Source: Candidatus Cloacimonadota bacterium
GTDB lineage: Bacteria; Cloacimonadota; Cloacimonadia; Cloacimonadales; JAJBBL01
DNA: 64,000 nt
Assembly: GCA_019429305.1 (NCBI GenBank)
Contig: JAHYIR010000001.1
Coordinates: 124,001 to 188,000 of the forward strand
Direction of reading: 5' to 3'
Positions 55,514-61,920 of the stretch are shown here, piece by piece. The translations under genes and the position numbers were made by a program. Under the pieces are notes generated by a model. It was given only the letters and a program-made list of their open reading frames with translations. It did no database searches and had not been told where the DNA came from. How positions within the stretch are numbered: position 1 is the first letter of the stretch; each line of letters starts with the position of its first letter.

Positions 55514-56800
55514 ATGGATTGGAAGCAGGAGTGGAAAACACTTTTAATCATGGCAGCTGTTTTCTTAGGTGCTTATTTTATGCCTGTAGGAACAGCTCGT
55601 TTTGATTTTGCTTTTCGTGAGGGGCTCTTTCTCTTAAAGGATTATGCTCGGGAGCATATACTACTTTGCTTGATCCCGGCTTTCTTCATTGCCGGAGCAA
55701 TATCTGTCTTTATCAGTCAGGGTGCGGTAATGAAGTATCTGGGGAGTAAGGCAAAAAAAGTAATAGCTTATTCAGTCGCTTCAGTTTCGGGGAGTATATT
55801 GGCAGTTTGTTCCTGTACAGTATTACCATTATTTAGCGGAATTTATAAGAGAGGAGCGGGATTAGGTCCGGCAACAACTTTCCTCTATTCGGGACCGGCG
55901 ATAAATATTATGGCTATCATTCTGACCGCAAGAGTACTGGGGATGGAATTGGGAGTAGCCAGAGCAGTCGGAGCTATCTTGTTCAGTATCATTATCGGCT
56001 TAATGATGCAATTGATTTTCCGGAAAGAGAAGACAGAAGAGGGTGGTTTCGTTATGCCTGAAAACGAAAAACCACTTTGGCAGAATGTTTCTTTGATGGT
56101 TCTGCTGGTTTTGATCCTGGTCGCAGTCAATTGGGGAAAGCCAGTTGATGATGTAGGTGTCTGGAGCTTTATCTATCAGATTAAATGGTTGATAACAGCA
56201 GGATTAGCGCTTATGTTGGGAGTTGTATTAATAAAATATTTTGCTATGAAATTATGGAAGATTGGTGTATCTGCAGGGATAACGTTACTGTTTGCTGTTA
56301 TTTTGCCTCAATTTCCGACCATCGCCTTTGCTGCAGCATTCATAAGTTTATCTTTTTTCATCAGCAGAAAAGAGGATGAATTGGGTGATTGGTTTTTAGC
56401 TACCTGGGATTTTGCTAAGCAGATACTACCGTTGTTGCTCTTTGGTGTACTAATTGCCGGAATGCTACTCGGTAGACCGGAAGAAGAGGGATTGATCCCC
56501 TCCCAATGGGTATATGCAGCAGTAGGGGGTAATTCCCTGGGAGCAAACTTCTTTGCTGCTATTGCCGGTGCATTTATGTACTTTGCTACTCTGACTGAAG
56601 TGCCGATCTTACAAGGTCTGATAGGCAATGGTATGGGGAAGGGACCAGCGTTGGCTCTGTTGTTAGCAGGACCTGCACTCTCACTGCCTAATATGTTAGT
56701 GATCAGAAGTGTTCTCGGAACTAAAAAAACTCTTGTTTTTGTTACTTTGGTAGTTGTGATGTCAACGATAGCAGGTGTAGTCTATGGTTATCTGTTTTAG
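55514..56800 (+). CDS. ArsP-like permease (DUF318/UPF0718 family)
   Basis: This is a 428-residue inner-membrane permease with about ten hydrophobic helices. Family signatures are the conserved cysteine motif VCSCTVLPLFSGIYKRGAGL near residues 94-112 and a second half with GPALALLLAGPALSLPNML. This family includes ArsP, an efflux permease for trivalent organoarsenicals, and related permeases of unknown substrate. It follows arsR by 1 bp with GAGG before its ATG. Substrate assignment to arsenicals is from context. Confidence 0.85.
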   Translation: MDWKQEWKTLLIMAAVFLGAYFMPVGTARFDFAFREGLFLLKDYAREHILLCLIPAFFIAGAISVFISQGAVMKYLGSKAKKVIAYSVASVSGSILAVCSCTVLPLFSGIYKRGAGLGPATTFLYSGPAINIMAIILTARVLGMELGVARAVGAILFSIIIGLMMQLIFRKEKTEEGGFVMPENEKPLWQNVSLMVLLVLILVAVNWGKPVDDVGVWSFIYQIKWLITAGLALMLGVVLIKYFAMKLWKIGVSAGITLLFAVILPQFPTIAFAAAFISLSFFISRKEDELGDWFLATWDFAKQILPLLLFGVLIAGMLLGRPEEEGLIPSQWVYAAVGGNSLGANFFAAIAGAFMYFATLTEVPILQGLIGNGMGKGPALALLLAGPALSLPNMLVIRSVLGTKKTLVFVTLVVVMSTIAGVVYGYLF

Positions 56801-56930
56801 AAAGACTTGTAATCTACTTATCCTTATCATATTTTATGAACAGAATTATGAGAGTATCCATAACATGGTAATTGTATAGATAATATCTTTAAAAGCAACT
56901 ATTTATTAAAGAAATTTTATGGAGAAAAAT

Positions 56931-57332
56931 ATGACTGAATGTAATTGCAGTTGCTCGAGTGCTTGTGCTGTTAATACAGCTCATAGTAATGTGTATGCCT
57001 GTGCCGGGGCGAGTAATGTCGGCAAGATATCTGTGGAGTTAGCAATAGCCCTGCACAAAGCAAACAAGTATCGAATGGGTTGTGCTGCAGGGGTAGGAGC
57101 AGACATTTGCGGTTTTAAAGAAGCTGCCGAAGAGACCGAGACAGCTAATCTAGTAATTGATGGATGTGCTGTATCCTGTTTGAAGAATATGTTTGATAAG
57201 AAAGAGATTGGAAACTACCAACACATTATTTTAACCGAGTTCGGTATAGAGAAAGAACCACATTTTGACTATGATCAGAATGTTATTAAACGATTAGTTG
57301 AGCAGATAGATGATGTAAAGAGAGCAAAATAG
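56931..57332 (+). CDS. DGC-type putative zinc-binding protein
   Basis: This small cytoplasmic protein of about 133 residues has many cysteines. An N-terminal CNCSCSSAC cluster is followed by YACAGASNVGKISVELA, GCAAGVGADICGF, and the namesake motif DGCAVSCLK near residue 80. It resembles the DGC family (PF08859), a putative zinc-binding family often near ArsR-type regulators and ArsP-like permeases. The ATG at 56931 is preferred because GGAGA sits six bases upstream; an ATG at 56919 overlaps that site. Its role here is unknown but consistent with metalloid handling. Confidence 0.82.
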   Translation: MTECNCSCSSACAVNTAHSNVYACAGASNVGKISVELAIALHKANKYRMGCAAGVGADICGFKEAAEETETANLVIDGCAVSCLKNMFDKKEIGNYQHIILTEFGIEKEPHFDYDQNVIKRLVEQIDDVKRAK

Positions 57333-57464
57333 CTTGTAGATATCTAATGACAAACAAGTAATGTCACTCATTAGTTAGGATTCTAAAAGAAGCTATATAT
57401 ATTTACTTGTAGGTTTGCTATAGATCTTTTGAAACACGAAAAAAAACTCAGATATGGAGGAAAA

Positions 57465-57695
57465 ATGATTATTAAAGTACTTGGTTCGGGTTGTCCGAAA
57501 TGCAAGAAACTGGAAGAAAATGTCCGTAAGGCGTTAGAAGAGAAAGGAATTAAAGCTCAGGTCGAGAAAGTGACAGATATTACTAAGATCATGAATTACG
57601 GAGTAATGATGACTCCAGGGTTGGTGATTGATGAGAAAGTTGTTTCGGTCGGTAAGGTTCTGGGACCTGATAAAATTGTTCCCTTATTGAAGTGA
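57465..57695 (+). CDS. TM0996/MTH895-type thioredoxin-like protein
   Basis: This is a thioredoxin-fold protein of about 76 residues with an N-terminal CPKC redox motif (SGCPKCKKLEENV) and a cis-proline loop (MMTPGLVID). Such mini-thioredoxins are often encoded beside ArsP-like permeases. Start 57465 is set by GGAGG at 57456-57460; an in-frame TTG at 57429 is unlikely. A paralogue with CSKC lies at 61668. It may supply thiol electrons for metalloid handling, which is inference. Confidence 0.88.
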   Translation: MIIKVLGSGCPKCKKLEENVRKALEEKGIKAQVEKVTDITKIMNYGVMMTPGLVIDEKVVSVGKVLGPDKIVPLLK

Positions 57696-57704
57696 GGTTT
57701 TTGG

Positions 57705-58685
57705 ATGCGTTCAAAGTTAAAACCTACATTAGTAATATCTAAGAAATTTCTGAATCTGCTCCAGATTCTTTTTCTCGTTACTTTAACCATTACAATTGCC
57801 TGTAGTAAAGTAGAGAGTAAGACAAGAGAAGGTAATCTGCAAGGAACAGTCGCTGAAAACTATCCTCTGCTTTCATCAACACCATTGGCTTCTGCAACTT
57901 TTACCAAGTTACCGAATGATCTTCTTCTTCGTTCGGTTGATATCACTATAACCAAACAGGAGATAGATAATGATCTAGCACAAACAAGGGCAAATATCAG
58001 AGAACAACTCCAAGATAATGTTTTTTTCATCTTAGAGCAGAAATTCACTGAAAAAGTAATACTTCAAGAGAGTCGCAATTCTCTGACTAAAGATGGTCAT
58101 GACATAACAAATATATCTGATATGGATGTTATCCAAACATTTGTCTATGGTTTGGTTAAAGATATTGAACCCTCGGAAGCGGAGATCAATGAATTTTATG
58201 AAGCCAATAAGGCGTTAATGGGTGATATGCCTTTTGACCAAGTTCGCGGGCAGATTGTAGGATTTTTGAAGCAACAACAACAACAAGAGTATGTACAGGA
58301 ATACATAACAAATATTTTATCTAATAGAAAAGTCGAGATCTCGGGTAGTTGGGCTGCTGAGAAGATCAGTTTAGCAATGAATAATGATGTTGATCAAGCC
58401 AGATTGAGTAGTATTCCTACTATGGCAAACTTTGGTTCAGACAGTTGTGTTCCCTGTCAAATGATGATACCGGCAAGAGAAGCTGTAAGAGAGTCGTTTG
58501 GCGATACTGCTCATGTTGTGTATGTTCATACAGACAGAGACCAGATCCTCTCCAGCCGCTACGGGATCCAGAGTATTCCTACTCTCATCTTCTTCGATAA
58601 ACAGGGTGCAGAAGTACACAGACACGTTGGGATAATGAGTCAGGATGAAATGGAAGAATGGCTAAACAGGTTGCTCAGGGATTAG
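57705..58685 (+). CDS. Lipoprotein thioredoxin with SurA-like N-terminal domain
   Basis: This 326-residue envelope protein has a signal peptide with lipobox IAC (cysteine near residue 33, IACSK). A helical region like the SurA N-domain follows (ITITKQEIDNDLA, with ALMGDMPFDQVRGQI). The C-terminal ~100 residues are a thioredoxin fold with active site SCVPCQMM near residue 247 and a cis-proline loop SIPTLIFF. It is likely an extracytoplasmic thiol-disulfide protein. It lies between the mini-thioredoxin and the ArsF-like gene, both closely spaced. Confidence 0.8.
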   Translation: MRSKLKPTLVISKKFLNLLQILFLVTLTITIACSKVESKTREGNLQGTVAENYPLLSSTPLASATFTKLPNDLLLRSVDITITKQEIDNDLAQTRANIREQLQDNVFFILEQKFTEKVILQESRNSLTKDGHDITNISDMDVIQTFVYGLVKDIEPSEAEINEFYEANKALMGDMPFDQVRGQIVGFLKQQQQQEYVQEYITNILSNRKVEISGSWAAEKISLAMNNDVDQARLSSIPTMANFGSDSCVPCQMMIPAREAVRESFGDTAHVVYVHTDRDQILSSRYGIQSIPTLIFFDKQGAEVHRHVGIMSQDEMEEWLNRLLRD

Positions 58686-59140
58686 TTTTGAAGATCATCA
58701 GAAATCTGTTGCTCGCCTTTATCATCTTCAGCATCGGTTTTGCTATAGGCAAAGAATTTGCTTTGAGAGGAGTTCAAAGTGATCTAACCTCTCTGACAGG
58801 AAGAGATAAAAAAATAGTCGTTTATTATCTTCGTTCAACTTTTCGTTGTTGGCAGTGTAACATGATAGAGATCTACACAGATAAGCTGATCAGAATAGAA
58901 TTTGCTGAATACCTTGAAGACAGAAGACTCGATTGGAGAGTCGTTGATTATCTGCAAGATAGTCAATTAGCAAATCGCTATAATATCTCCGGTAATACGA
59001 TTATAGTAGCCAGATTTGAAGATGGGGTAGAGGTAAGTCATACCCGACTCGATCAGGTCATGGAGAAAGTACTCAATCAATATGAATTTATGAATTACTT
59101 GCGAAATGCCATTAAAGAACAGTTTGAAGACAAGAAGTAA
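58658..59140 (+). CDS. ArsF-like CxxC membrane-anchored protein
   Basis: This is a protein of about 160 residues with an N-terminal anchor (about 12-35, NLLLAFIIFSIGFAIG). A thioredoxin-like domain follows, with VVYYLRSTFRCWQCNMIEIYT near residue 55, where CWQC is the redox pair. This resembles ArsF-type proteins encoded with ArsG. The ATG at 58658 overlaps the previous gene by 28 bp; a TTG at 58688 preceded by AGGGA is an alternative start that would shorten the protein by ten residues. It is followed by the ArsG-like gene, the gene order expected of arsF-arsG. Confidence 0.72.
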   Translation: MAKQVAQGLVLKIIRNLLLAFIIFSIGFAIGKEFALRGVQSDLTSLTGRDKKIVVYYLRSTFRCWQCNMIEIYTDKLIRIEFAEYLEDRRLDWRVVDYLQDSQLANRYNISGNTIIVARFEDGVEVSHTRLDQVMEKVLNQYEFMNYLRNAIKEQFEDKK

Positions 59141-59165
59141 CAAACTGAATAAGAGGAATTAACAG

Positions 59166-59885
59166 ATGACTTCGATTTTGGTTATGTGGAGTGCTTTAAC
59201 ATTGGGGGTTATAACTTCTATCAGTCCCTGTCCGTTAGCCACTAATGTTGCTGCGATCTCTTTTTTAAGTCGTTCATTGAACAATACCCAAAGAGTCTTA
59301 TTGTCAGGTTTATTATATACACTGGGAAGAATGTTCGTCTATGTCGGGATAGGGGTTCTCATCTTAATTTTCTTCCAGACCTCATCTCCTTCTGAAGCAA
59401 CATTAGTGTCTAATATATCCCGTTTTCTACAAAGTTATATGGGGATTTTTTTAGGACCATTACTTATTTTAGCCGGTATGTTCATCTTGGGTATGCTGCA
59501 AACATCCGTCTCTTTCAGTATGAATGGACAATCTTTGCAGAGAAGATTTCAAGATGGAGGTATTATTTGGTCATTTCCCATGGGAGTGGTTTTTGCCCTC
59601 TCTTTCTGTCCGGTTTCTGCGAGTCTCTTTTTTATAGGTTTATTAGGGCTTTCTACCCAATATTCATCTCCAGTTTTGTTACCTACTCTGTTTGGGATCG
59701 GTACGGCACTTCCGGTCATTATTTTTGCTTTGATCATTGCCTTTGCCGGTAAAATGGTAGGGAAAGCTTTTAACCGACTCTCTCAGATCGAAAGATGGGT
59801 CAGGATCGTCACCGGGATGATCTTTATTGGAGCCGGGATCTATTATATTCTCACCCACATTTACGGATTGTCACTTCTAATTTAG
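59166..59885 (+). CDS. ArsG-like / CcdA-type membrane protein
   Basis: This is a 239-residue protein with about six transmembrane helices of the CcdA/DsbD type. Redox cysteines lie in ITSISPCPLATN near residue 22 and SFCPVSASLFFIG near residue 150, as in the ArsG family reported for resistance to aromatic arsenicals. It could carry electrons across the membrane to the extracytoplasmic CxxC proteins encoded next to it. AGAGGAATTAACAG precedes the ATG. A hairpin terminator at 59923-59946 ends the operon. Confidence 0.8.
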   Translation: MTSILVMWSALTLGVITSISPCPLATNVAAISFLSRSLNNTQRVLLSGLLYTLGRMFVYVGIGVLILIFFQTSSPSEATLVSNISRFLQSYMGIFLGPLLILAGMFILGMLQTSVSFSMNGQSLQRRFQDGGIIWSFPMGVVFALSFCPVSASLFFIGLLGLSTQYSSPVLLPTLFGIGTALPVIIFALIIAFAGKMVGKAFNRLSQIERWVRIVTGMIFIGAGIYYILTHIYGLSLLI

Positions 59886-59922
59886 AGTTTATCACTTACT
59901 ATCTGGAGACTGATCAAGCAAC

Positions 59923-59946
59923 AGACGAGTTTTAGGCTCGTCTTTT
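59923..59946 (+). terminator. Terminator of the arsenic-type operon
   Basis: A 7-bp stem pairs AGACGAG (59923-59929) with CTCGTCT (59937-59943) around a 7-base loop and is followed by TTT. It lies between convergent operons. Confidence 0.65.
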
Positions 59947-59972
59947 GAATTTATAAGAGCTTTTCCGGAAGT

Positions 59973-61034
59973 TTAACTTACTACTCTTTCAGCCGGGAAA
60001 CAGTGCGTAGTTTTATTAGCTATCTTAACTAATGTCAGCATCACCGGTACTTCTACCAAGACACCGACTATGGTGGCAAGGGCAACCGGAGAAGCAGCTC
60101 CAAAAAGTGCGATGGCTACTGCCACTGCTAATTCGAAGAAATTGGAAGCCCCGATCATACCGGCTGGTGCAGCGATACAATGCCGAAGCTTGAGTTTCAT
60201 TGCTCCAAAATAAGCAATTGCGAAGATAAGAAATGTTTGAATGGTCAAAGGTACTGCGATCAGAATGATATGAAGCGGGTTTTGCAAAATAACTCTTCCT
60301 TGAAATGAGAAGATGATTACTAAAGTTAAGAGTAGTCCACCGATCGTAATGTTGTTGAACTTAGGCAGAAAAGTGCCGGTAAAATATTCAATTCCTCTCG
60401 ATTTGATGATACTAACTCTGGTTATAACACCACCGGCAAGCGGAATAACAACAAACAAGACTACCGAAAGTATCAAAGTATTCCAAGGGATACGGATACC
60501 GCTGATCCCTAATAATAGTGCTACGATAGGAGTAAAAGCAAAGAGGATTATTAAGTCGTTCGTAGCAACTTGAACTACTGTATATGCAGGATTACCTTTG
60601 GTCAAATGACTCCAGACAAAGACCATGGCTGTACAGGGTGCAGCTCCCAAAAGAATTGCCCCGGCTAAATAATCTCTCGCCAGATCACCCGGAATAAAAC
60701 TTCTAAAGATATAGAAGAAGAAGAGGTAAGCTATCCCATACATAGTAAAAGGTTTGATGAGCCAGTTCACTACCCAAGTTAAATAAAGACCTTGGGGATT
60801 TTTACCTACATTCTTGATACTGGTAAAATCAACTTTCATCATCATCGGATAAATCATTAGCCAGATCAGGACCGCTATCGGTATTGAGACATTGGCATAC
60901 TCGAATTTTCCTAAAAATCTCGGAATGAATGATAAGTATTGACCAATAAGTATTCCTGCCACCATACAGCCAGCAACCCAGATAGTTAAATATCTCTCAA
61001 AAAAACTAATACCACTTATTTGTTTATTCTTCAT
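59973..61034 (-). CDS. acr3: Arsenite efflux transporter Acr3 (ArsB)
   Basis: This is a 353-residue inner-membrane arsenite exporter of the ACR3 (BASS-like) family, about ten helices. Signatures are SIPIAVLIWLMIYPMMMKVDF near residue 50, AAPCTAMVFVWSHLTKG with the essential cysteine near residue 130, and GMIGASNFFELAVAVAIALFG near residue 305. The protein pumps As(III) as part of arsenic resistance. GGAAA precedes the ATG. It is downstream of a second arsR on the same strand, 58 bp away. Confidence 0.94.
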   Translation of the reverse strand: MKNKQISGISFFERYLTIWVAGCMVAGILIGQYLSFIPRFLGKFEYANVSIPIAVLIWLMIYPMMMKVDFTSIKNVGKNPQGLYLTWVVNWLIKPFTMYGIAYLFFFYIFRSFIPGDLARDYLAGAILLGAAPCTAMVFVWSHLTKGNPAYTVVQVATNDLIILFAFTPIVALLLGISGIRIPWNTLILSVVLFVVIPLAGGVITRVSIIKSRGIEYFTGTFLPKFNNITIGGLLLTLVIIFSFQGRVILQNPLHIILIAVPLTIQTFLIFAIAYFGAMKLKLRHCIAAPAGMIGASNFFELAVAVAIALFGAASPVALATIVGVLVEVPVMLTLVKIANKTTHCFPAERVVS

Positions 61035-61092
61035 ATACTTTTCCTACCGTTATCATAGATTAACGATTTCTGTTTTTGTTTCATTATCGTGT

Positions 61093-61413
61093 TCATCGTC
61101 TATTCTCTTCCGAATTGCTATTGCAAATGCAGTTCTCTTTCGGCAGAGTTATATTGTCTAAAAGATCATGTAAATCCTTAACTCTTGCTTGATCCAATGA
61201 GTAATGCATCCAAGTTGATTTTTTTTCGCCGATAACCAAACCACAATCCATCAATACTTTCATATGATGGGAGAGAGTAGATTGACTGATCCGTAAACTC
61301 TCTAAAATATCACAAGCACAGAGAGTACCGCAGGATAAGATATCCAGTATTTGTATACGTGTCGGATCACTCAATACCTTGAAAAGTTTTGACAGATCAT
61401 TATATTTATCCAT
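61093..61413 (-). CDS. arsR: ArsR family metalloregulatory repressor
   Basis: This is a 106-residue winged-helix repressor. It has FKVLSDPTRIQILDIL, a metal-site-like CGTLCACDIL motif near residue 32 with three cysteines, and the recognition helix SQSTLSHHMKVLMDCGLV. The C-terminal CICN may add a ligand. AAGGAGC precedes the ATG. It lies upstream of acr3 on the same strand and probably represses that pair in the absence of As(III). A dyad upstream at 61465-61492 is a candidate operator. Confidence 0.93.
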   Translation of the reverse strand: MDKYNDLSKLFKVLSDPTRIQILDILSCGTLCACDILESLRISQSTLSHHMKVLMDCGLVIGEKKSTWMHYSLDQARVKDLHDLLDNITLPKENCICNSNSEENRR

Positions 61414-61464
61414 TAATAGCTCCTTTGCAAATCAAAATCAAGAAAACCATTATATCGACACCTG

Positions 61465-61492
61465 TCAATATTTATCTTCATCGATATTGACG
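61465..61492 (-). promoter_or_regulatory. Candidate ArsR operator upstream of arsR-acr3
   Basis: GTCAATAT (61465-61472) is repeated in inverse as ATATTGAC (61485-61492) with a 12-base spacer, 50-80 bp upstream of the minus-strand arsR start. It could also serve the divergent mini-thioredoxin gene. Confidence 0.4.
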
Positions 61493-61667
61493 TTACTTTG
61501 ATCAACAACCAGGTAATATTTTAACCGATAAACAACAGGACATCTAAGTTCCTTACTTACATTAAATGGGCTCAATAACTCCCTGAAAAAATAATAATAG
61601 TTGACTACTTAGCGGATTAGTGATTATAATGTTTGAAATGATTATTGATGATAATCAGGAGTTAGAT

Positions 61668-61901
61668 ATGGTCATCAAGATATTAGGTGGCGGCTGCAGT
61701 AAATGCAAGAAGCTTGAGCAGAATGCCATCAAAGCAGCCGAAGAAGCCGGATTAGACTACAAGATCGTGAAAGTAACCGATATGAATGATATAATGGCTT
61801 ATGGTGTGCCAATGACTCCCGCTCTCATTATAGATGAAGTAGTCAAGTCAGTTGGTCATGTAATTTCGTCAGATAAAATCAAACAATTCTTCAACAAATA
61901 A
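61668..61901 (+). CDS. TM0996/MTH895-type thioredoxin-like protein
   Basis: This is a mini-thioredoxin of about 77 residues with the redox motif CSKC (GGGCSKCKKLEQN) and a PMTPALIID cis-proline loop. It is a close paralogue of the protein at 57465, which has CPKC. The ATG at 61668 follows AGGAG at 61657-61661; an in-frame start at 61620 is unlikely. It diverges from arsR-acr3 and precedes the helicase gene. It may act in thiol-based metalloid reduction, which is inference. Confidence 0.88.
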   Translation: MVIKILGGGCSKCKKLEQNAIKAAEEAGLDYKIVKVTDMNDIMAYGVPMTPALIIDEVVKSVGHVISSDKIKQFFNK

Positions 61902-61920
61902 TTACTGATGAGAGGTGATA

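Noticed and set aside
57349-57412. Inverted ACAAGTAA / TTACTTGT between the DGC and mini-thioredoxin genes
   Set aside because: It is only 8 bp with a 45-base spacer, weak evidence for an operator or terminator.
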